Part shown: positions 13,830-21,016 of the stretch, piece after piece
How positions within the stretch are numbered: the first letter of the stretch is position 1
How the letters are laid out: every line of letters begins with the position of its first letter
NCBI GenBank assembly: GCA_038245795.1
Contig: JBBRSC010000023.1
Location: 1 to 21,191 of the forward strand
From: JBBRSC01 sp038245795
GTDB taxonomy: Bacteria; Actinomycetota; Acidimicrobiia; Acidimicrobiales; Microtrichaceae
DNA: 21,191 bases
Direction: 5' to 3'
Notes under the pieces: generated by a model
Database searches by the model: none
Seen by the model: the letters and a program-made list of their open reading frames with translations, nothing else
What the model was told of the DNA's origin: nothing
Position numbers and translations under genes: made by a program

Positions 13830-16553
13830 TCAGGCGGGCATCGCCGCCGCCAGGAGGTCGAGCAGTGGCCTCGCCGTCAGGAGACGCTCGAAGGCATCAG
13901 CAGGTCGCGGCGGACCAATGAGATAGCCCTGCGCGCCGTGGCACCCGAGACGCCGTTGCATGTCGAGCTGCTCCGCGGTCTCGACACCTTCGGCGATGAC
14001 ACGGAACCCGAAGGTACGCGACAGCTCGACGACTGCTCGGACGATCGCACTGTCCTGGACGTTCGTGCAGATCCCAGCAATGAAGCTGTGATCGATCTTC
14101 ACCACGTCGACCGGGAACCGGCGCAGATGCGTGAGTGACGAGTACTTGGTGCCGAAGTCATCCAGCGCGATCCTCACGCCGCTGTCGCGTATCGCCACGA
14201 GCACAGCGACCTGTGATTCGTCGGCCAGGAGCAGCGTGTGCTCGGTCAGTTCGATGACCAGCAGACTCGGGTCGAGCCCGTGGGTACGAAGCGTCCGACT
14301 GACCAGTTCGGCGAACTGGTCGTCGAGCTGGCTGGCACTGACATTCACGGCCAGTCGGAACGGTACGCCAGCCCGCGTCCATCCGGACGCAATGCGGCAG
14401 CTCTCGTCCAATACCCACGAGCCGAGGGTGGCCGCCAAACCGATCTCCTCGGCGACATCGAGGAAGTGCGCCGGCGCCAGAATTCGTCCGTCGGGATGTC
14501 GCAGCCGGATCAGGGCCTCGGCCGCCAGGGGATAGTCGTCGTCGTTGGGATGCACTGGTTGGAACCACATCTCGAACCAGCCGTTCGAGAGCGCGTCTCG
14601 GAACAACGACTCGCGCTCGTATCGCGATCGTGCATGGGTGCCGAGTTCTTCGCCGAAGCACTCGACCCGTCCACGACCGAGCGAGCGTGCACGCTGAAGG
14701 GCGGTGTCGGCCTGACGGAGCACCAGATCTGCGTCGAGAACTCCGTTGGGAGCCGAGGTCACGCCGATGCTCGCTGACGGCACGACCATTTCGCCGCCGG
14801 GTGACCGCCAGGGTTCGGCAATGGTTTGGCCGATGAGGTCTGCCATGGCCATGACGATGGACGGCTCGACGACCTCTGCCAGCAACACGACGAACTCGTC
14901 ACTTCCCCAACGCGCAACCACGTCGCCGGGCCGCACCGTTCGCCGCAGCCGCTGCGCGATCTCGACCAGCAGCTGATCGCCGGCTTGATGGCCCAGCGAT
15001 TCGTTGATGCGTCCGAAGCGATCGAGATCGAGCGAGAGAACCGTTCCGGGTGTGCGCGTCACACCCCAGTTCGCGAGAATCTCACGCAGCCCCGCACGGT
15101 TCACGAGATCGGTCAAGGGGTCCTGCAACGAGCGTTCCGACAGATCACGGAGGTCGATCAGGGCCTGTTCGAGTTGTCGGGTTCGATCATCGACGAGACG
15201 TTCGAGCGTATCGAGGCGCTCGATCAGCTCATCAGGCGGATGGACCGGACCAGAGCTGATGACGGTGCGACGGTCGAGATCCAGACTGGTCAGGTCGATC
15301 GCGGCGGGAAGCTCGATGAAGTCAGGAACGAGCGCCGGGCCACGTGCCGTTCGGCGCGGATCACCGAGAGCTGTAGGTCCACGTTGTGGATCCGTCGACC
15401 ACATCCCCGGTGACAGGCGATCCATCCCAACCGGCTCTTGTTCGGTGACGTTCGAGATCGGCGTCTGGACCGCCGCTCGGCGATCCGCGGCACGCGCCGT
15501 TCTGCGAAGAAAGCTCGACTCGAACCGGCGGGTCGCGGCGAGATGCTCGTACGCATCCTCAAGTCGGCCAGCCTCCCGTTCCAACTCGGCGAGGACCTCG
15601 TGAGTGCGGGCGAGCCGACGCTCGCCACCCTTACCGACGAGCAGCGCTTCCCGAAGAGCGGTGCGCGCACCGGTTGCGTCGCCGAGCCGCCATGCCGACT
15701 CACCGAGTCCGCTCAAGACATCGAAGCGGAGTTCATCGAGCGTGCCCGCCGAGATCTCCATCAGAAGCTCCCCGAAGAGATTGATCGATCGATCGATATC
15801 GCCGCTGGTGAGGGCCACGTTTGCTGATGCCCAGCGCGCGATGATCGGTCGATGGCCCAGGCGGGACGCGATCATGCGGGAGCGCCGCTCATAGATCGCC
15901 GCAACGTCGTCGTCGCCAGCCGACATGTGCGCCAGGCTCAAGACCGCCGCCAGGTCGACCTCGCGTTCGGCTCGAGACGACGACCGCGATGCTGCCAACA
16001 GTTGCTCCAACCGGCGTCGCACGTCCGGTCCAGGAATCACCGCGCTCACGCCCAATCCGAGCGCGACAACAAGTTGTTCGAAATCTTCGCCCTCGGCGGG
16101 CGGGTGGTCGTCGGAACCCAGACCCTGTTCGACGAGGTCAGCGAGCAGATCGAGGCCGTCGTCGACCCGCGCCAACGTGATGTCGATTCGTGCCATCTGC
16201 CGGACCACCGTGGCGCGGCGTCTGAACCCCAACTCCGGCGGGAGATGGTCGATCATCCGGACCGCTGCCAACAAAGCTTCGTATTCGGCGGGGAGTTGAT
16301 CGAGCGATCGGCGAACCGCCGCCAGCTTCTCCGCCAAGACGATCGACAACTCGAGGTGGATCGCAATCGGTGGGTCGCGCAAGAGTTCAACGGCTGCCGA
16401 GAACACCCGCTCGGAACGCTCGGGATCGATGTCGGTCAGCGCGTCGCCGAACTCCAGGCTGAGGTGCAGGAATTCGTTCAGACGACGAGTGGGATCACGG
16501 AGCGCGCGGCGATACCGCGCTTCCAGATCTCCCGTGGCGTCAACCACGTTCAC
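13830..16553 (-). CDS. TPR-GGDEF-EAL cyclic-di-GMP turnover protein
   Basis: Large soluble signalling protein of 907 residues. Residues 1-350 are helical repeats of TPR/MalT-like character (for example LARTHEVLAELEREAGRLEDAYEHLAATRRFE), followed by a disordered linker (about 355-440), a coiled coil (440-475), a GGDEF domain (475-635) and an EAL domain (650-895). The cyclase signature is GSDEF (550-554) rather than GGDEF, with the first metal Asp509 and an intact inhibitory RxxD site (R541-D544). The phosphodiesterase set looks complete: E679-A-L, Asn737, Glu768, Asp798/Asp799, Lys819, Glu855 and Gln875, although the loop reads DDFGTKYSS with Lys where Gly is usual. Net hydrolysis of cyclic-di-GMP is more likely than synthesis. 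No membrane segment, so the input is probably cytosolic, through the TPR part. Start GTG 16553 lacks a clear ribosome site; GTG 16547 is possible. Confidence 0.88.
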   Translation of the reverse strand: MNVVDATGDLEARYRRALRDPTRRLNEFLHLSLEFGDALTDIDPERSERVFSAAVELLRDPPIAIHLELSIVLAEKLAAVRRSLDQLPAEYEALLAAVRMIDHLPPELGFRRRATVVRQMARIDITLARVDDGLDLLADLVEQGLGSDDHPPAEGEDFEQLVVALGLGVSAVIPGPDVRRRLEQLLAASRSSSRAEREVDLAAVLSLAHMSAGDDDVAAIYERRSRMIASRLGHRPIIARWASANVALTSGDIDRSINLFGELLMEISAGTLDELRFDVLSGLGESAWRLGDATGARTALREALLVGKGGERRLARTHEVLAELEREAGRLEDAYEHLAATRRFESSFLRRTARAADRRAAVQTPISNVTEQEPVGMDRLSPGMWSTDPQRGPTALGDPRRTARGPALVPDFIELPAAIDLTSLDLDRRTVISSGPVHPPDELIERLDTLERLVDDRTRQLEQALIDLRDLSERSLQDPLTDLVNRAGLREILANWGVTRTPGTVLSLDLDRFGRINESLGHQAGDQLLVEIAQRLRRTVRPGDVVARWGSDEFVVLLAEVVEPSIVMAMADLIGQTIAEPWRSPGGEMVVPSASIGVTSAPNGVLDADLVLRQADTALQRARSLGRGRVECFGEELGTHARSRYERESLFRDALSNGWFEMWFQPVHPNDDDYPLAAEALIRLRHPDGRILAPAHFLDVAEEIGLAATLGSWVLDESCRIASGWTRAGVPFRLAVNVSASQLDDQFAELVSRTLRTHGLDPSLLVIELTEHTLLLADESQVAVLVAIRDSGVRIALDDFGTKYSSLTHLRRFPVDVVKIDHSFIAGICTNVQDSAIVRAVVELSRTFGFRVIAEGVETAEQLDMQRRLGCHGAQGYLIGPPRPADAFERLLTARPLLDLLAAAMPA

Positions 16554-16568
16554 GGGCGGTCAACCACG
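16539..16568. repeat. Direct repeat GTCAACCACG at the cyclic-di-GMP gene start
   Basis: GTCAACCACG occurs at 16539-16548 and again at 16559-16568, a 20-base spacing close to two helical turns, straddling the annotated GTG at 16553. It could be a tandem operator or coincidence. Confidence 0.3.
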
Positions 16569-16588
16569 ACCGCGTTACATCTCTCCGC

Positions 16589-16610
16589 ACGTCACGGATC
16601 GTAGTGACAT
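16589..16610 (-). promoter_or_regulatory. Possible promoter/operator of the cyclic-di-GMP gene
   Basis: On the minus strand TACGAT (16603-16598) fits a -10 hexamer. It is bracketed by an imperfect inverted repeat, ACGTCAC (16589-16595) and GTGACAT (16604-16610), with one mismatch in seven. Transcription would start near 16590 and give a leader of about 37 bases. The matching -35 is weak. Confidence 0.3.
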
Positions 16611-16691
16611 GGGTGCAATTTGCAGGGGACCCCCGGGGTACTGGGTCGCGCGTGACACGCAGCCGACAGCGCGCGTGGCTGAGGCCGTGAC

Positions 16692-17498
16692 CTAGGCCGA
16701 GGGTGCCATCCAGTGTCCGCCGTTCACCGGCAACGACGTCCCTGTGACACAACGTGACAGTGCGCTGGCAAAGAACACGACTGCGCCGGAGATCTCCGCG
16801 CTGTCAGGCAGGTAGCCCAACGCCGTCTCAGCGGAGCGTTCGTCGTAGACGTCCTGCCAAGACACACCCTCGCCGCGCTCTGCCGCCTGCATCTCGAAGT
16901 AGATCCGCACGCTCTCACCCCAGATGTATCCCGGGTGCACGGAGTTGACGCGAATGTGATCGCGTCCGAGTTCGAGAGCGAGGGTTTTGGTCACCGCGCC
17001 GAGTGCCGCCTTGGAACCCGCATACGACCCGTGATTCGCCTCGATGTGCTGCACCGACATGGTGTTCACCATGATGACGCGGGCATCGCCCTTCTGCTCG
17101 CCCGCCGCGCGGAGGGCTGGCAGCAACGACTGGGTCATTTGCAGGGTACCGAAGTAGTTGATGTTCATGGGGCGATGCCACTTGGACAGATCGGCGCCGG
17201 CGAATGGTTCCATTCGACCCGCATGGAAGGCGCTGTTGACCAGGATGTCGAGCGGGCCCACCTCGGTCCACACCTGATCAGCGACCCGGTGACAGTCGTC
17301 GGCTTCGCTCACATCCGCCTGGATGCAGATCGCCCGTCGACCCAACGCCTCGACCTCAGCGGCAACGCTCGGCATGTGGCGATCACTCCGACCCACGAGC
17401 ACGATGTCGGCTCCCTCACGCGCCAGTGACAGCGAGATGTCACGACCCATTCCGGGGCCGATACCCGTCACGACTGCGGTGGTGTTCTCGAGCAACAT
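16692..17498 (-). CDS. Short-chain dehydrogenase/reductase
   Basis: SDR of 268 residues with TGIGPGMG (11-18), an Asp/Arg-containing second strand (LVGRSDR) and a catalytic Ser148/Tyr159/Lys163 set (NTMSVQHIEANHGSYAGSK). The classical NNAG is replaced by NSAF at 88-91, a clear deviation at the end of strand 4. LELGRDHIRVNSVHPGYIWG and a C-terminal VTGTSLPVNGGHW are regular SDR features. Substrate not recognisable; neighbours suggest a hydroxyacyl-CoA or steroid-ring alcohol. ATG 17498 is firmly set by GGAGG (17504-17508 on the minus strand), 5 bases upstream. It lies 77 bases downstream of the acyl-CoA dehydrogenase and may share its transcript or have its own promoter. Confidence 0.87.
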   Translation of the reverse strand: MLLENTTAVVTGIGPGMGRDISLSLAREGADIVLVGRSDRHMPSVAAEVEALGRRAICIQADVSEADDCHRVADQVWTEVGPLDILVNSAFHAGRMEPFAGADLSKWHRPMNINYFGTLQMTQSLLPALRAAGEQKGDARVIMVNTMSVQHIEANHGSYAGSKAALGAVTKTLALELGRDHIRVNSVHPGYIWGESVRIYFEMQAAERGEGVSWQDVYDERSAETALGYLPDSAEISGAVVFFASALSRCVTGTSLPVNGGHWMAPSA

Positions 17499-17575
17499 CG
17501 TTGCCTCCAGTGTGGTTGTCGGTGTGAGTTGGTCGGGTGTGACGTGTTGGGTCGGTGTTCAGTATCAGCGGTGGT

Positions 17576-18805
17576 TCAGGCTTTGGGAACTTCGTTCCAG
17601 GGCACATCGAGATCGGCGCGCAGCTCACGCGGTAGACCCAGCGACTGCTCCGCCAGGTTGTTCCGGTGCACTTCCTCGGTTCCGCCCCCAATGCGCGAGG
17701 CGAACTGATTCAGGCACTGGTACTGCCAGAAGCCGCCCCCTTCAGCGTCATCCCAGAGTGTTCCCTCCGGCCCTTGCAGATCCACAGCGAGGGTCACCCG
17801 GTGGGCCAGAGTCCGAGTGAACATGTTCTTCAGGAGGGATCCATGGAGCGCCAACTCTCGACGTCCCGACGCCACTGCGGTCTGCGTGCGGAGCTGCAGG
17901 TAGCGGAGGATCTGCTCGTTGGTCCACACCTTGGCGAGTTCCTGGCGGACCAACGGATCGTGTGTTCGACCGACCCGCTCGGCAACCCGTCGCACGTTCA
18001 GGAATGTCGTTGCCTGCCCGGCGCCAGAGATCATCGAGCTCTCGTTCCGAAGTGTGGTTCTGGCGACCTTCCAGCCATTGTTGATGTCGCCGATGACGTT
18101 CGCCACCGGGATGCGCACGTCATCGAGAAACACCTCGTTGAAGTGGGCCACACCCTGTGCCTGGACGAGCGGCCGGACCTCGATGCCAGGCGAAGCCATG
18201 TCGAGGACGAGGAAGGTGATGCCATCGTGCTTGGGCACGCCTGGATCGGTGCGACAGAGCAGGATCCCGAACGTCGCATGCTGCGCCTGGGACGTCCAGA
18301 CCTTCTGGCCGTTGACCACGAACTCGTCGCCGTCACGCACCGCTCGACATCCCAACGCTGAAAGATCCGAACCGGCTCCGGGTTCGCTGAACAGCTGGCA
18401 CCAGATCTCGTCGCCAGCCAGGAGTGGACCGAGGTAACGCTGCTGTTGCTCGGGCGTGCCGTGCGCCATGATCGTGGGACCTACCAGGGCCTGGGAGGCG
18501 GTCAGGAATCCGGAGGTCGCGTCCACTCGGGTCAGTTCCTGATTGAAGATCATCTGCTGGGCAGCGGTACCACCTCGACCGCCGAACGCAACTGGCCACG
18601 TGATCCCCGCCCAGCCTTCATCGGCCAGCATTCGTTGCCACGCCTGGCACCGCAACCGGAACTCCTCGGCCACCACGGGGTCAGTCGACGCGCCGTTACG
18701 CGACCAGTCGGTCTCGTCGCCGGCCTTGAGCGATGCATGGCGTTCGAGGAACGCACGGACCTCGGTCCGGAACCTCGCCTGGTCGTCGGTGTCACCCATC
18801 TGCAC
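17576..18805 (-). CDS. Acyl-CoA dehydrogenase under a KstR-type operator
   Basis: FAD-dependent acyl-CoA dehydrogenase of 409 residues. Motifs: GITWPVAFGGRGG, WCQLFSEPGAGSDLS (FAD/substrate contacts), VNGQKVWTSQAQ, HFNEVFLDDVRIP and RIGGGTEEVHRNNLAEQ. As in the fadE30-like protein, the MCAD-type Glu is replaced by Gly in the GGG (373-375) and Glu255 in LRNESS is the likely base by analogy with isovaleryl-CoA dehydrogenase. I cannot place it in a named FadE subgroup with confidence. Start: GTG 18805 is preferred over ATG 18799 because TAGTAT ends 7 bases before it, fitting a leaderless mRNA. A perfect KstR-consensus box overlaps this promoter, and fadA6 lies 61 bases upstream on the same strand, so a role in steroid degradation is likely. 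Confidence 0.88.
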   Translation of the reverse strand: MQMGDTDDQARFRTEVRAFLERHASLKAGDETDWSRNGASTDPVVAEEFRLRCQAWQRMLADEGWAGITWPVAFGGRGGTAAQQMIFNQELTRVDATSGFLTASQALVGPTIMAHGTPEQQQRYLGPLLAGDEIWCQLFSEPGAGSDLSALGCRAVRDGDEFVVNGQKVWTSQAQHATFGILLCRTDPGVPKHDGITFLVLDMASPGIEVRPLVQAQGVAHFNEVFLDDVRIPVANVIGDINNGWKVARTTLRNESSMISGAGQATTFLNVRRVAERVGRTHDPLVRQELAKVWTNEQILRYLQLRTQTAVASGRRELALHGSLLKNMFTRTLAHRVTLAVDLQGPEGTLWDDAEGGGFWQYQCLNQFASRIGGGTEEVHRNNLAEQSLGLPRELRADLDVPWNEVPKA

Positions 18806-18812
18806 GACGCCG

Positions 18813-18818
18813 ATACTA
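18813..18818 (-). promoter_or_regulatory. -10 element (TAGTAT) of the KstR-box acyl-CoA dehydrogenase
   Basis: TAGTAT on the minus strand ends 7 bases before the GTG at 18805, so the mRNA is probably leaderless. The KstR-type box overlaps its upstream end by two bases. Confidence 0.5.
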
Positions 18819-18830
18819 GAACACGTTCCA
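18817..18830. promoter_or_regulatory. KstR-type operator, full consensus match
   Basis: TAGAACACGTTCCA fits every fixed position of the mycobacterial KstR consensus TnnAACnnGTTnnA. It abuts the -10 of the acyl-CoA dehydrogenase, where binding of the TetR-family cholesterol regulator KstR would prevent transcription. The regulator gene itself is not in the window, so the binding protein is inferred. Confidence 0.65.
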
Positions 18831-18866
18831 GTTTTTCATCGAGGTGGCCGGGAGGGGGTACTGGGG

Positions 18867-20015
18867 CTACAGACGCTCGATGATGGTGACGTTGGCTTGG
18901 CCGCCACCCTCACACATCGTCTGCAATCCGTACCGCCCGCCCGTGCGTTCGAGCTCTGCCAGCAGCGTGGTCATCAGTCGTATGCCGGTGGCTCCCAAGG
19001 GATGACCGAGCGCAATGGCACCGCCGTTGACGTTGACCTTGCCTGGGTCGACCTCAAGATCCTTCTGCCAGGCCAGTACGACCGATGCGAAGGCCTCGTT
19101 GATCTCTACGAGATCGATCTGATCAAGCGTCATTCCTGACTTTTCCAAGGCATACCGCGTGGCCGGGATCGGCGCCGACAGCATAAAGATCGGATCGTCG
19201 GCACGCACCGAGAGATGGTGGATCCGGGCTCGTGGCGTGAGGCCGTGTTCCTTCACGGCGCGCTCGCTGGCGATGAGCATGGCAGCCGACGCGTCGGAGA
19301 TCTGCGACGCCACTGCGGCGGTGACCCGACCGCCCTCACGGAGGGTGTTGAGAGTGGCCATCTTCTCGGGGTTCGGTTCTCGAGGACCCTCGTCGTGGAC
19401 GAACTCACCCACGGCGACGATCTCGCCGTCGAAGCGACCCTCTGACCGGGCCCGAATGGCGCGGGAATGCGACTCGATCGAGAACGCTTCCATGTCGTCG
19501 CGGGAAATGTTCCACTTCTCGGCGATCAGATCTGCGCCGCGGAACTGGCTGACTTCCTGATCGCCATAGCGCTTGATCCAGCCTTTCGATGTACTGAACG
19601 GATCTGGAAATCCCATCGGCTGCGCGACGGTCATGGCCGAGCTGATCGGGATCATCGACATGTTCTGCACGCCAGCCGCGACCACAAGGTCCTGCGTCCC
19701 GCTCATCACGCCCTGGGCAGCGAAGTGAACCGCCTGTTGGGACGAACCACATTGGCGATCAATGGTGGTACCGGGAACATGCTCGGGAAGTCCTGCAGCC
19801 AACCATGCAGTGCGGGCAATGTCGCCGGCTTGGGGGCCGATCGTGTCAAGACACCCCATCACGACGTCTTCGACGGCGCCCGGATCAATTCCCGTTCGGT
19901 CGATCAGTTCGGCCAGGGTGACGGCGGCGAGATCTGCGGGGTGGATCTGTGAGAGCGAGCCGCCTCGCTTGCCGACGGGCGTCCGAACTGTATCGATGAT
20001 GTAGGCCTCGGCCAT
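18867..20015 (-). CDS. fadA6: Steroid-pathway thiolase, FadA6-like
   Basis: Thiolase of 382 residues. Nucleophile Cys89 lies in TIDRQCGSSQQAVHFAAQGVM, followed by VQNMSMIPISSAM, RYGDQEVSQFRGADLIAEKW, VEINEAFASVVLAW, His338 in GHPLGATG and Cys368 in MCEGGGQANVTIIERL. By recall these segments are nearly those of M. tuberculosis FadA6 (Rv3556c), assigned to thiolysis late in HIP (C/D-ring) breakdown; FadA5 shares the GSxQQA type but differs at both termini. The start is secure: ATG 20015 with GAGGAG (20022-20027, minus strand) 6 bases upstream. A KstR-like box lies just upstream. It is the first of a row of minus-strand genes that continues with the acyl-CoA dehydrogenase. Confidence 0.9.
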   Translation of the reverse strand: MAEAYIIDTVRTPVGKRGGSLSQIHPADLAAVTLAELIDRTGIDPGAVEDVVMGCLDTIGPQAGDIARTAWLAAGLPEHVPGTTIDRQCGSSQQAVHFAAQGVMSGTQDLVVAAGVQNMSMIPISSAMTVAQPMGFPDPFSTSKGWIKRYGDQEVSQFRGADLIAEKWNISRDDMEAFSIESHSRAIRARSEGRFDGEIVAVGEFVHDEGPREPNPEKMATLNTLREGGRVTAAVASQISDASAAMLIASERAVKEHGLTPRARIHHLSVRADDPIFMLSAPIPATRYALEKSGMTLDQIDLVEINEAFASVVLAWQKDLEVDPGKVNVNGGAIALGHPLGATGIRLMTTLLAELERTGGRYGLQTMCEGGGQANVTIIERL

Positions 20016-20029
20016 GGGGGGCTCCTCGG

Positions 20030-20043
20030 TAGAACGCGTTCTT
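20030..20043. promoter_or_regulatory. KstR-like operator before fadA6
   Basis: TAGAACGCGTTCTT contains the perfect 12-base palindrome AGAACGCGTTCT (20031-20042) and matches the KstR consensus except for one outer base. It lies 14 bases upstream of the fadA6 start codon, in the 127-base divergent gap with the methyltransferase, and could control either gene. CGGTAGA and TCTACCG flank it as a further overlapping inverted repeat. Confidence 0.55.
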
Positions 20044-20142
20044 GTGTCTACCGATGGTAGAGGCGGCGGGGGGTTCGGGTCGAAGTACCTGCGCTACCGT
20101 CTGGGTTCTATGAATCTCCGGGTCCGCTGAGGTGGCGCAACC

Positions 20143-21012
20143 ATGAACGCCAGCACCACACCGGCGCCCAACTCGGAGATGTCCGCCTTTTGGAACGGCG
20201 ATGCCGCGAAGCGGTGGATCGATCATGACGAGCGGTACGAGGCGCAGCTCGCGCCACTGACCGCCCACGTCATGTCGCGCGCCCGACTGCGATCCACGGA
20301 CACGGTGCTCGACGTGGGGTGCGGCACTGGGACGCTGGACATCGCGGCCCGACGCAAACTCGGCACGACCGGCTCGGTCATGGGCGTCGACATCTCGGCC
20401 CGCATGCTGAAGAAGGCGCGAGTCCGTCTGGCGGACACGGGCCTGAACCGGGTTGCGTTCTTCGAGGGAGACGCGCAGGTGTCGACACTCGGGACGGGGG
20501 CCTACGACCGGATCATCAGCCGACTCGGTGTGATGTTCTTCGATGATCCCGGCGCCGCGTTCTCCAATCTTGCGAATGCTGCCAAGACCGACGCTCGTCT
20601 GGCCTTCGTCTGCTGGCAGGCACGATCCGAGAATCCCTGGGTCAGTACCGCGATCTCGGCGATGGCCGAACACATCGACATCTCGCCGACACCCGAGTCG
20701 GGCCCGGGACCATGGTCGCTGGCGGATCCCGCGGTGATCACCGAGACGTTGCAGCGCGCCGGGTGGCGTGACGTCACCGCCACCCCGATCCACGGGGATC
20801 TGCACGTCGGCGGACCGGGAACCGTCGAGGAAGCGGTAGAGTTCGTCTGCGCCACGGGAGCAGTGTTCGGGCCGTTGTCCGAGGCCAAGAAAAAGCAGCG
20901 ACATCGCGCTGTCAAGGCCATCACCGAGGCATTCGAGCCTCATCACGACGGTACCGGCGTGGCGTTTCGCTACGCCATCTGGGCGGTCGATTCGCACCGT
21001 TCAACAGGCTGA
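20143..21012 (+). CDS. SAM-dependent methyltransferase, class I (UbiE-like)
   Basis: Methyltransferase of 289 residues. Motif I is VLDVGCGTG (55-63), followed by an acidic strand 2 end (GVDISARML), a probable motif II Asp in FFEGDAQ and YDRIISRLGVMFFDD. The region from SAFWNGDAAKRWIDH is typical of a branch annotated as ubiquinone/menaquinone-methyltransferase-like, but members act on many small molecules; the acceptor is not readable here. The C-terminal third (VEEAVEFVCATGAVFG) is helical and probably forms the substrate lid. ATG 20143 is supported by GAGGTGG (20129-20135), 7 bases upstream. It is divergent from fadA6, sharing the gap that holds the KstR-like box, and ends 4 bases from a convergent acyl-CoA dehydrogenase gene. 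Confidence 0.83.
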   Translation: MNASTTPAPNSEMSAFWNGDAAKRWIDHDERYEAQLAPLTAHVMSRARLRSTDTVLDVGCGTGTLDIAARRKLGTTGSVMGVDISARMLKKARVRLADTGLNRVAFFEGDAQVSTLGTGAYDRIISRLGVMFFDDPGAAFSNLANAAKTDARLAFVCWQARSENPWVSTAISAMAEHIDISPTPESGPGPWSLADPAVITETLQRAGWRDVTATPIHGDLHVGGPGTVEEAVEFVCATGAVFGPLSEAKKKQRHRAVKAITEAFEPHHDGTGVAFRYAIWAVDSHRSTG

Positions 21013-21016
21013 GCCG

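Noticed and set aside
16629..16639. ACCCCCGGGGT near-palindrome between two minus-strand genes
   Set aside because: Arms of five bases around one base, with no T-run; not convincing as a terminator.
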